Below, in pieces: positions 46,622 to 54,235 of a stretch of 64,000 nucleotides of DNA. The position numbers and the translations under genes are program-made. The stretch is from positions 1,781,501-1,845,500 of the forward strand of contig NZ_AP021888.1 of assembly GCF_011398155.1 (NCBI RefSeq), written 5' to 3'. The notes beneath the pieces were generated by a model. That model was not told the origin of the DNA and searched no databases. It saw only the letters and a program-made list of their open reading frames with translations. Every line of letters begins with the position of its first letter. Position 1 is the stretch's first letter. Origin of the DNA: Thiosulfativibrio zosterae (GTDB lineage: Bacteria > Pseudomonadota > Gammaproteobacteria > Thiomicrospirales > Thiomicrospiraceae).

Positions 46622-47710
46622 TTATTTAGGCAACTTACCTTCAACCCCTTCCACATACCAGTCCATGCCCAACAAAGCACCATCGGGTAAATGCTCACCC
46701 GCTTTTACCTTAAGCACACCGGCCTGATCTTTTATGGGCCCTTGGAAAGGATGAATAGAGCCATCCTCAATACCTGCTATGGTTTTTTCTGCCATGGCGA
46801 CAACCTCTGGAGGCACGGCATCACTGAAAGGTGCAATACCGACCATGCCAGACTTAATTCCACCCCAAGTGTCTTCAGATTTCCAAGTACCGTCCATCAC
46901 CGCTTTGACTTGGTCAACATAATAGCCACGCCAATTATCAATAATGGCACTCAACTGAGCTTTCGGTGCAAAGGCTTTCATGTCCGAGGCCTGACCTATA
47001 CCATAAACCCCGCGCTGTTCAGCCACTTGCAAGGGCGCAGGCGAATCTGTGTGTTGAAAAACCACATCCACACCCTGGTCAATCAAAGCCTTAGCCGCAT
47101 CGCCTTCTTTACCTGGGTCATACCAAGAGTTCACCCAAACCACTTTGATAGTTGCCTCTGGATTCACCGATTTTAGCCCCAATAAAGTCGCATTAATACC
47201 GCGCACCACTTCTGGAATAGGGAAAGAACCGATATAACCAATCACATTAGATTTAGTCATTTTACCGGCGACTTGCCCCATCACATAACGACCTTCATAA
47301 AAACGCGCACTGTAAACACCGACATTTTTAGCGGTTTTATAACCTGTCGCATGCTCAAATTTGACATTTGGAAATTGCTTAGCCACTTTTAAAGTAGGGT
47401 TCATAAAACCAAACGAAGTGGTAAAAATTAAATCGTGACCTGTTGAGGCAAGCTTACGAATAACGCGCTCAGCATCTGCGCCTTCGGGTACTTTTTCGAC
47501 AAAGGTGGTTTCTACTTTATCGCCAAATTCTTTTTCAACCGCTAATCGCCCTTGGTCATGCTGATAACTCCAGCCATGGTCACCGACTGGCCCAACATAC
47601 ACAAAACCAACCTTAGTCTTATCTTCGGCTTGCGCCAAAGGTGCTGCTAAACCGGCAACGGATAAGGCCAGAGCAGCCACCAAAGGCTTTAAAAATGTTC
47701 TTCTATTCAT
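46622..47710 (-). CDS. BMP-family nucleoside/purine-binding protein
   Basis: A 362-residue basic-membrane-protein (PnrA/Med-like) binding protein. The N-terminus MNRRTFLKPLVAALALSVAGLAAPLAQA carries a twin-arginine-like RRTFLK motif, suggesting Tat export. VGFVYVGPVGDHGWSYQHDQGR and the segment with GVDVVFQHTDSPAPLQVAEQRGVYGIGQ fit the family. ATPase and permeases of the matching transporter are at 27790-31343. It follows the Tsx-like porin gene and is likely cotranscribed with it under the GntR operators. The ATG at 47710 has GGAG six bases upstream. Confidence 0.92.
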   Translation of the reverse strand: MNRRTFLKPLVAALALSVAGLAAPLAQAEDKTKVGFVYVGPVGDHGWSYQHDQGRLAVEKEFGDKVETTFVEKVPEGADAERVIRKLASTGHDLIFTTSFGFMNPTLKVAKQFPNVKFEHATGYKTAKNVGVYSARFYEGRYVMGQVAGKMTKSNVIGYIGSFPIPEVVRGINATLLGLKSVNPEATIKVVWVNSWYDPGKEGDAAKALIDQGVDVVFQHTDSPAPLQVAEQRGVYGIGQASDMKAFAPKAQLSAIIDNWRGYYVDQVKAVMDGTWKSEDTWGGIKSGMVGIAPFSDAVPPEVVAMAEKTIAGIEDGSIHPFQGPIKDQAGVLKVKAGEHLPDGALLGMDWYVEGVEGKLPK

Positions 47711-47767
47711 GTGTTTCTCCACTTTGGCATTTAGAGCGTCTTTAAAATTAAACGCCCATTCAAATGA

Positions 47768-48565
47768 TTAGAAAGTCCACTTAACAGCGGCTTGAGGAAC
47801 ACCTTCATCAATGCCTTTGGAACCATATTTGTTGTGCCAGTAGCTATACTCTACACCCACTGAAACTTTCTTTGGCGCACCAAAAAAGCTACCAACATCC
47901 ATCGTCAAACGAGGTGAAGCAACAATGTTCTCAACTTTATTTACATCTTTTTCTTCAGTGGCGTAATCTAGATAACCTTCAAAAGTCCAACTCGTAGGAC
48001 CTACATTAAAGGGTGACATCCAAACAATGGTGGCTTGTTGACCTGAACCTGTTTTACCTGGCGCAAATTTTGAAGTTGATGTTCTTTGATAAAGTGTAAG
48101 GCTTGCAACCGGAACACCTGGAATATCCAAAGCAAACCCAACACCTGCTAATAATGCATTGGTATTCTGACCCAACTCCCAAGTCCCTGCGATACTAACA
48201 TCCTTAACAAAACCAAATGACATGTCTTTACCGGTCATTTTGCTTAATGAAAGCGATGGTGAGAATTCACCATAAAAACTACTCACACCGTCAGCAGAAG
48301 TGTCATTAAACGCTTTACCAGCAGAATTTGGGTTAGTGACATCAAAGAAGAAAAAGTTAGAACCATATTTCCAACCATCAACATGTTCTAGCGTTAAAAC
48401 TTGTGTATTGAATTTGGTGTCGGCTGGCACATTTTTATAGCCTGCACCATCCAATAACAACATACTAGTCGAACTCCAATCCGCAGCTTGCGCTGATGCG
48501 CCCATTGCCAATCCTGCTACTAACGCTAAACTGCTTACTAAACTTTTTTTCTTAAATGAATTCAT
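47768..48565 (-). CDS. Tsx-like nucleoside-specific outer-membrane channel
   Basis: A 265-residue outer-membrane beta-barrel of the Tsx/OmpK family: signal peptide ending GASAQA, then ADWSSTSMLLLDGAGYK, LEHVDGWKYGSNFFFFDVTN and SFYGEFSPSLSLSK, with a C-terminal aromatic residue (VKWTF) as barrel assembly signal. The ATG at 48565 has GGTGG upstream; the longer open frame runs through the operator at 48605. Probably admits nucleosides or bases for the BMP transporter. Confidence 0.87.
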   Translation of the reverse strand: MNSFKKKSLVSSLALVAGLAMGASAQAADWSSTSMLLLDGAGYKNVPADTKFNTQVLTLEHVDGWKYGSNFFFFDVTNPNSAGKAFNDTSADGVSSFYGEFSPSLSLSKMTGKDMSFGFVKDVSIAGTWELGQNTNALLAGVGFALDIPGVPVASLTLYQRTSTSKFAPGKTGSGQQATIVWMSPFNVGPTSWTFEGYLDYATEEKDVNKVENIVASPRLTMDVGSFFGAPKKVSVGVEYSYWHNKYGSKGIDEGVPQAAVKWTF

Positions 48566-48604
48566 TGTTTGCCACCTTCTTTTGTAAAATTTTATGTAAA
48601 CAAC

Positions 48605-48616
48605 ATTGTACACAAT
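48605..48616. promoter_or_regulatory. GntR-type operator before the porin gene
   Basis: ATTGTACACAAT, 40 bases upstream of the Tsx-like start. Confidence 0.75.
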
Positions 48617-48746
48617 GTATTTAAAACAATTAAGCAATCGTTAGACCAACTTTGTCAAAGTTATGAATAAATTATGACAAAAATATTAACCTGTTGATTT
48701 ATAATGATTTACTCATATTTATGATTAAATTTTGACCTAAAAACAA

Positions 48747-48756
48747 CCAGGCCTGG
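48747..48756. repeat. CCAGGCCTGG palindrome, copy 7
   Basis: Intergenic perfect copy with flanks almost identical to those of copy 1 (CCTAAAAACAA on the left, TTATTTTTA on the right). Confidence 0.85.
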
Positions 48757-48827
48757 TTATTTTTAATGCACTTTTATGGGTTTTTTGCACCATTTAAAAC
48801 AAAATTTTGCACTTTAAATTTTCTAGG

Positions 48828-48839
48828 ATTGTACACAAT
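48828..48839. promoter_or_regulatory. GntR-type operator downstream of the deaminase gene
   Basis: ATTGTACACAAT, 7 bases beyond the deaminase stop codon and 263 bases upstream of the Tsx-like start. Confidence 0.7.
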
Positions 48840-48846
48840 CTGTAAT

Positions 48847-50202
48847 TTAACTGATTAATGAACGCGCGCTTTTGGAATGATTGGCCATCAAGGCACTGAT
48901 ATCTAAGCCCAATAACTGCCCGTCTACAACACGCCATTGCCCAGCAACCATTAAACGGTCTACTGCTTGTGCACCACACATGATTAAAGCCGCCAAAGGA
49001 TCGCCCGCTCCTGAAAAACGCAGTTCATCTAATTTAAACAGTGCCAAGTCTGCTTGTTTGCCCACCGCAATTTCACCAATGTCCGAACGCCCTAAGCAGC
49101 CAGCAGAACCTTGTGTTGCCCAACGCAAGACATCCAAATGGGTTATTTCATCTGCTTGATAACGCAAGCGCCCAATCAATAAGGCCTGGCGTACTTCGTT
49201 AATCATATTCGAACCATCGTTTGACGCTGACCCATCAACCCCTATACCAACCGGACAACCCGACGCTTCTAACTCCAACCCTCGACAGATGCCCGAGGCC
49301 AACACCATATTGGACGATGGACAATGACTAATCCCCACGCCTGCTTGCCCTAAGCGCAACACTTCTGCATCATTAAAATGTATGCCATGCGCCAACCATA
49401 CTCGATTGGAAAGCCAGTTTACTTTTTGCAAATAATCCAATGGGCGTAAGCCAAACATTTTGAGACAAAACGCATTTTCATCTTCGGTTTCCGCTAGATG
49501 GGTATGCAAGCGCACATCAAACTGTTCTGCCATGGCTGCTGATTGCACCATTAAATCTTCTGTGACCGAAAAGGGTGAACAGGGTGCAAGCGCAATGCGT
49601 GTCATCGCGCCATCTTGGCGTTGGTGATAGGTTTTAATCAGGCGTTCGCTGTCATCCAATATAACCTGCTCAGTTTGCACGGTATTTTGGGGCGGTAATC
49701 CCCCTTGTTCCACACCCAAACTCATTGAACCGCGGGTTAAATGGACACGCATCCCCAACTTTTGCGCCGCTGCAATTTGAATATCTATGGCATTTTCTAA
49801 GCCATCGGTAAATACATAATGGTGGTCAGAAGCCGTGGTACAGCCAGATAACATCAATTCGGCCATTGCCAAGGTTGAGGCAATTTCGAGTTGCGCTTGT
49901 TGCAAATTAGCCCACACAGGATACAAGGTTTTTAACCAAGGAAACAAGCGTTTATTGAGCGCTGGCGGATAGGCACGCGTCAGGGTTTGGTAAAAATGGT
50001 GATGAACATTGATAAGCCCAGGCAAAATAACCTGTTCGCTGGCATCAAAAACCTGATAGTTTGGCGTCTTGGGGATTGCGCCCTGCGCAACGAGTTCGAT
50101 AATTTCGCTGCCCAGCACCACCAAACCGCCTCTTGCGTCTTGGTCGTTACCAGTAAAAATGGCTAAGGGGTTTTGAATCCACAGAGGTTGGCTTGAGGAC
50201 AT
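48847..50202 (-). CDS. 8-oxoguanine/guanine deaminase, amidohydrolase family
   Basis: A 451-residue amidohydrolase-superfamily deaminase. Metal ligands appear in INVHHHFYQTLTRA, HTHLAETEDEN, LAHGIHF and GIGVDGSASNDGSNM. The HHHFYQTLTRA form resembles the 8-oxoguanine deaminase subgroup (Pa0142-like), which also acts on guanine and isocytosine. It is monocistronic between two GntR-type operators. With GuaD at 27278 the organism has two unrelated enzymes able to deaminate guanine-type bases. Confidence 0.87.
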   Translation of the reverse strand: MSSSQPLWIQNPLAIFTGNDQDARGGLVVLGSEIIELVAQGAIPKTPNYQVFDASEQVILPGLINVHHHFYQTLTRAYPPALNKRLFPWLKTLYPVWANLQQAQLEIASTLAMAELMLSGCTTASDHHYVFTDGLENAIDIQIAAAQKLGMRVHLTRGSMSLGVEQGGLPPQNTVQTEQVILDDSERLIKTYHQRQDGAMTRIALAPCSPFSVTEDLMVQSAAMAEQFDVRLHTHLAETEDENAFCLKMFGLRPLDYLQKVNWLSNRVWLAHGIHFNDAEVLRLGQAGVGISHCPSSNMVLASGICRGLELEASGCPVGIGVDGSASNDGSNMINEVRQALLIGRLRYQADEITHLDVLRWATQGSAGCLGRSDIGEIAVGKQADLALFKLDELRFSGAGDPLAALIMCGAQAVDRLMVAGQWRVVDGQLLGLDISALMANHSKSARSLIS

Positions 50203-50235
50203 AACGCACTCCGTTGCTTACATTGTAAAATTAAC

Positions 50236-50247
50236 ATTGTATACAAT
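50236..50247. promoter_or_regulatory. GntR-type operator before the deaminase gene
   Basis: Perfect ATTGTATACAAT, 34 bases upstream of the deaminase start codon; a half-site ATTGTA lies nearby at 50222. Confidence 0.8.
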
Positions 50248-50332
50248 CGGCGCAAATGGTTCAGAAAAAAGTGTTTGTAACTCAGTACATAATCAGTCTG
50301 TTTTTTAGGGATATTTTGAGATGTGCTTTTTG

Positions 50333-50394
50333 GCAGGCTAAAGCCTGCGCCCCGAAGTTGTCAGAATTCAACAGAGCGAAGGCTTTAGACTTTT
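50333..50394. repeat. REP-like inverted pair D
   Basis: GCAGGCTAAAGCCTGCGCCCC (50333-50353) and the partly decayed partner AGCGAAGGCTTTAGAC (50375-50390), tails inward. It follows the rraA-like gene and can fold at the 3' end of that transcript. Confidence 0.75.
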
Positions 50395-50410
50395 AAGCGC
50401 TTGGACAAGC

Positions 50411-50923
50411 TCAATGAAAATAGTTTTCAAACTCAGGAAAAGAATGTGGCGTAACCAACAAACCGTCTTCATCCGCATACAAGGTATCGGTTGGCATGAG
50501 GGTCATATCAGCAAAAGTCAGGGGGACATTATGCTGTGCCTCGGTGAGGCGACTGCCTTTTTTAGGATAATGACCCAGCGCCCAAACTCCTAAAGGCAAG
50601 GTTTGCAAAATGGCAGTGTCGCGAATATACCCATTAATGACCACGCCTTTCCAACCATTTTTAACGGCAAGGTCAGCCATTTTGTCGCCCATGACCGCCC
50701 CGATGTCTGCGCCTGCATCCACCACCAAAATGCGTTGTTTGCCGGGCGTACGCAACAGTTCCCAAAACTTGGCGTTGTTTTGGTCAATTTTTAGGGTTTC
50801 AATCACACCCGTCATTCGGGTTAAGCCGCCGTAAGATTTAAAAATGGGTAAGGCAACCTGAATGTCTGCGCCATACTGGTCACAAATATCAGGGGTTCCG
50901 AGGGCATAGATGACATCACTCAT
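50411..50923 (-). CDS. RraA-like protein
   Basis: A 170-residue protein of the RraA/aldolase fold (LVVDAGADIGAVMGDKMADLAVKNGWKGVVINGYIRD; TLYADEDGLLV). Classical RraA inhibits RNase E; other members are class II aldolases of keto acids. The active-site-like D/R pattern (GDKMADLA ... GYIRD) is kept. It overlaps the allantoate amidohydrolase gene by 4 bases, so a role at the end of ureide breakdown is more likely than RNase E control. Confidence 0.8.
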   Translation of the reverse strand: MSDVIYALGTPDICDQYGADIQVALPIFKSYGGLTRMTGVIETLKIDQNNAKFWELLRTPGKQRILVVDAGADIGAVMGDKMADLAVKNGWKGVVINGYIRDTAILQTLPLGVWALGHYPKKGSRLTEAQHNVPLTFADMTLMPTDTLYADEDGLLVTPHSFPEFENYFH

Positions 50924-52158
50924 GGGGTGACTCCTTGTTTTTCAAGATAACAAATGGCCAGTTTATCCAATGCTAACAGCACCGTTTCAACCGCTAAATC
51001 GGCATCTTCGGGTTCAACGGATTCCGCAGGATTATGACTAATGCCGCCTTTGCAACGCACAAAAATCATTCCGATATCGGTGATGGATGCCATATTCATG
51101 GCATCGTGCCCTGCACCGCTGACCAAAGTTTTGACATGCACTTTTTGTTCAGAAATAGACTGTTCAAACAATTGTCTAAAATCCACATGACAAGCTCTGG
51201 CTGGCGCCCAGTGATATTCTTTCCAGTAGATATCCAAACCGCGTTGCATACTGATGGCTTCGCTGGAGTGGAACATTAAATTCATGACTTTTTCACGCAA
51301 GGCATCATCATCACTGCGAATATCCACAGTGAATTCAACCATGCCTGGAATCACATTCACCGCATTCGGATAGGCTTTTATGTGCCCAACCGTCGCAACC
51401 AGCCCATGAATTTGGGCATTTTTTTCGATCATTAAAATAATTTCGGCGGTGGCAGCCAAAGCATCTTGGCGCAACATCATCGGCACGGTGCCGGCATGCC
51501 CAAATTCGCCTTCTACCATCACCTTAAAACGACGCGCCCCAGCAATGGCGCTGACCACACCCACGGGTAAATTTTCAACTTCTAATACAGGGCCTTGTTC
51601 CATGTGCACTTCCCAAAAGCCCAGTAAATTATCTTTGCTGCGGTCGGCTTTAGGATAGTCATGCGGATTTAGCCCACACTCTAATAAAGCTTTTTCTAAG
51701 GTCATGCCTTGGGCATCGGTTAATTCGAGCAAGGCATCTTCCCACTTACCTATGGCCGCACGACTGCCCAACATCGAGGCTTCAAAACGCAAGCCTTCTT
51801 CATCGCCAAACCCCACCACTTCTAAATGAAACGGCAAGGTTTTGCCTGTTTGCACCAAACGCTCGACCACTTCTATACCGGTCACCACCCCCAAAATACC
51901 ATCAAACTTACCCGCATTGGGCACTGTGTCTAAATGGGATCCGATGATTAAGGTTGGCGCATCAGGGTTGGCGCATGCAAAGCGCCCCCATTGATTGCCA
52001 GCCGCATCCACCCAAGTGGTCATGCCCGCTTGTTGCATCCACTCGGCCACCAGCGCCAAACCCTGCATATAAGCGGGAGAAAGATAGATGCGAGTGATGC
52101 TACCGGGCGAATCCGTGATTGTGGCGAGTTGTTCACAGCGCGCGATAACTCGGGACAT
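50920..52158 (-). CDS. allC: Allantoate amidohydrolase (M20 family)
   Basis: Hydrolyses allantoate to ureidoglycine, CO2 and ammonia. The metal-binding segments IIGSHLDTVPNAGKFDGILG, GFGDEEGLRF and HMEQGPVLE plus AIAGARRFKVMVEGEFGHAGTVPM are those of the AllC/HyuC hydantoinase-carbamoylase group. The 412-residue frame starts at 52158, one base after the aminotransferase stop, with AGGGG upstream. N-carbamoyl amino-acid amidohydrolases are close relatives; the neighbouring aminotransferase supports allantoate. Confidence 0.9.
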   Translation of the reverse strand: MSRVIARCEQLATITDSPGSITRIYLSPAYMQGLALVAEWMQQAGMTTWVDAAGNQWGRFACANPDAPTLIIGSHLDTVPNAGKFDGILGVVTGIEVVERLVQTGKTLPFHLEVVGFGDEEGLRFEASMLGSRAAIGKWEDALLELTDAQGMTLEKALLECGLNPHDYPKADRSKDNLLGFWEVHMEQGPVLEVENLPVGVVSAIAGARRFKVMVEGEFGHAGTVPMMLRQDALAATAEIILMIEKNAQIHGLVATVGHIKAYPNAVNVIPGMVEFTVDIRSDDDALREKVMNLMFHSSEAISMQRGLDIYWKEYHWAPARACHVDFRQLFEQSISEQKVHVKTLVSGAGHDAMNMASITDIGMIFVRCKGGISHNPAESVEPEDADLAVETVLLALDKLAICYLEKQGVTP

Positions 52159-52159
52159 A

Positions 52160-53392
52160 TTATTGCCCCTGTCCGTAAACAGCCATGGCACGATCTACCG
52201 CTTCGCCCATCGGCAACTTATGCCCCATGCGACGCAATACATTTTCAAGGGCCGCAAGGGTTACCAAAACCGCATCTTTACGGGCGTTGTATCCCATGGT
52301 GCCAATCCGCCAAATTTTGCCTTTTAAGGGACCAAACGAAGTGCCGATTTCAATACCAAAATCCAATAACATAGCAGTGCGAACCGCTTCACCTGGAATT
52401 CCCTCCGGAATATAAACGCCCAAGACATTGGTCATTTTATGGTCTTGGTCACCAAATAATTTTAAATTTAAGCCTTCTGCACCGGCACGCATGGCATCGC
52501 CATTGAGTTGATGACGCGTGATGCAAGCATCCAGCCCTTCTTGCAACACAATTCGGGCACATTCACGGGCGCAATAGAGCATGGAACTGGCTTCAGTATG
52601 GTGATTTAAACGCTCTTCGCCCCAGTAATCCAAAATCATCGGAATATCAAAATAGTTAGAGCGAATGATTTGCCCTGCACTGTCTTGATGATGCGCATCC
52701 CGAATACCCGCTTCAACATGCTGACGCTTACGCACCACTTCAACATAACGCTCACTAAAAGTCACCGGCGCACTCCCCGAAGGACCACCCAAACATTTTT
52801 GCAAGCCAACCGACACCGCATCCAAGCCCCAAGCATCAGTTTTAAAAGGGTTACCAGCAATTGAAGCGGTTGCGTCAGAATAAAATAGCACACCATAGCG
52901 TTGGCAAATTGCGCCTAATTCTTCTAGGGGTTGCAGCATGGTGGTGGAGGTATCGCCTTGCACCACCGCCAACATTTTGGGCTGTACTTTTTTAATAGCT
53001 TCTTCAATTTGCTCTGGCTTAAAGACTTCACCCCAAGGCATTTCAATGGTGTGCACCTCTGCGCCACAACGATGCGCGATTTCGGTGAGTAAATGCCCAA
53101 AGCGTCCAAACACTGGCACCAAAACCTTATCGCCAGGCTCAATCGCCGACACCAAAACGGCTTCAATCCCAGCGCGCGATGTGCCATCGATTAAAATCGT
53201 CCATTGATTTTGGGTTTCAAACACCTGACGATACAACGCCATGGTTTCGTTCATGTAATGCGTCATGGCAGGATCATATTGCCCAACCAGTTGTGCAGAC
53301 ATCGCACGCAACACTCTAGGGTCGGCGTTAATCGGACCCGGCCCCATCAGTAATCTGGCAGGCGGATTAATTTGATCGAAAATTTCAGACAT
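52160..53392 (-). CDS. pucG: (S)-ureidoglycine-glyoxylate aminotransferase
   Basis: A 410-residue class V aminotransferase that moves the amino group of ureidoglycine to glyoxylate, giving oxalurate and glycine. It has RLLMGPGPINADPRVL, TSRAGIEAVL, the PLP-lysine segment SVGLQKCLGGPSG, and GIEIGTSFGPLKGKIWRIGTMG near the C-terminus. The start at 53392 (MSEIFDQ) has GGAG six bases upstream. Alanine-glyoxylate and serine-glyoxylate aminotransferases look alike; the allantoate amidohydrolase directly downstream decides for PucG/HpxJ-like function. Confidence 0.88.
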   Translation of the reverse strand: MSEIFDQINPPARLLMGPGPINADPRVLRAMSAQLVGQYDPAMTHYMNETMALYRQVFETQNQWTILIDGTSRAGIEAVLVSAIEPGDKVLVPVFGRFGHLLTEIAHRCGAEVHTIEMPWGEVFKPEQIEEAIKKVQPKMLAVVQGDTSTTMLQPLEELGAICQRYGVLFYSDATASIAGNPFKTDAWGLDAVSVGLQKCLGGPSGSAPVTFSERYVEVVRKRQHVEAGIRDAHHQDSAGQIIRSNYFDIPMILDYWGEERLNHHTEASSMLYCARECARIVLQEGLDACITRHQLNGDAMRAGAEGLNLKLFGDQDHKMTNVLGVYIPEGIPGEAVRTAMLLDFGIEIGTSFGPLKGKIWRIGTMGYNARKDAVLVTLAALENVLRRMGHKLPMGEAVDRAMAVYGQGQ

Positions 53393-53418
53393 TTTATACT
53401 CCATGATTGTGCCCCGCC

Positions 53419-54234
53419 TTAAACGCCAAGGGCTTGTAAAAACATACGCACGCCAGTGATTCCTAAGACGATTGCAAACACTTTCTTTAAAGTTTGAGCG
53501 GGTAACTTTTGCCCCAACTTAACGCCCAAGGGCGCAAATAAAACGGTTAAAGGCACTATGGCCAAAAAGCTTGGCAGGTTAACCAACCCAAAACTGCCCA
53601 AAGGGGCATTGGGCGGAGTTTGCCCCAACACAAACATCACCAAGGCACCTGGCAAGGCGATAATCAATCCAAAAGCCGCTGCCGTGCCCACGGCACGATG
53701 CGCCACCAATCCAAATTTTGATAACAGCGGTACGCCAATCGTGCCGCCGCCTATGCCGGCCATCACCGACAAACCGCCCAAGGCAGTGGCGCTGCTGCGT
53801 TGAATGCCAAGACTTGGCAAACGGGCATGAGCATTGGTTTGATGCAAGAACATCCTTACTGCAACACTCATGGCAATCAACGCAAACAAGCCAATAAAAA
53901 TTGGGCTTTGAATTTGCGACACCAAAACACTGCCTAAAAATACGCCAAACAACATAAAAATTAACCAGGCCTGGGTGATTTCCCAGTCCACATTGCCCTT
54001 TTTATGATGCGCGCGTATCGATGAAATCGAGGTAGGTATAATGGTTGCCAAGGAGGTGCCCGTAGCCAAACTCATGGCATCCGCAGGGGTCATACCAAGA
54101 TTTTGAAATATAAAATACATCACCGGCACGATCACAATACCGCCGCCCACACCGAGCAATCCAGCCAGCAATCCAGCCACTATGCCAGTGCCCATTAAAG
54201 ACAGCAAAAATGGCCAATAATTGAAAAGTTCCAA
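53419..54234 (-). CDS. TSUP-family (TauE/SafE) membrane transporter
   Basis: A 271-residue inner-membrane protein with about eight segments; GLLAGLLGVGGGIVIVPVMYF and GGLSVMAGIGGGTIGVPLL are the two internal repeats of the family. It probably starts at a TTG at 54234, one base after the preceding stop, with AGGAGG eight bases upstream. The family moves small anions such as sulfoacetate or sulfite; here oxalate, oxamate or a similar end product is possible by context only. Confidence 0.85.
   Translation of the reverse strand: MELFNYWPFLLSLMGTGIVAGLLAGLLGVGGGIVIVPVMYFIFQNLGMTPADAMSLATGTSLATIIPTSISSIRAHHKKGNVDWEITQAWLIFMLFGVFLGSVLVSQIQSPIFIGLFALIAMSVAVRMFLHQTNAHARLPSLGIQRSSATALGGLSVMAGIGGGTIGVPLLSKFGLVAHRAVGTAAAFGLIIALPGALVMFVLGQTPPNAPLGSFGLVNLPSFLAIVPLTVLFAPLGVKLGQKLPAQTLKKVFAIVLGITGVRMFLQALGV
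53965..53974. repeat. CCAGGCCTGG palindrome, copy 8
   Basis: Perfect copy in the TSUP transporter gene, read on the minus strand as Gln-Ala-Trp, within AAATTAACCAGGCCTGGG. Confidence 0.8.
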
Positions 54235-54235
54235 C

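Noticed and set aside
46691-47176. 161-codon plus-strand frame opposite the BMP-family gene
   Set aside because: Antisense shadow; composition and content do not look like a protein.
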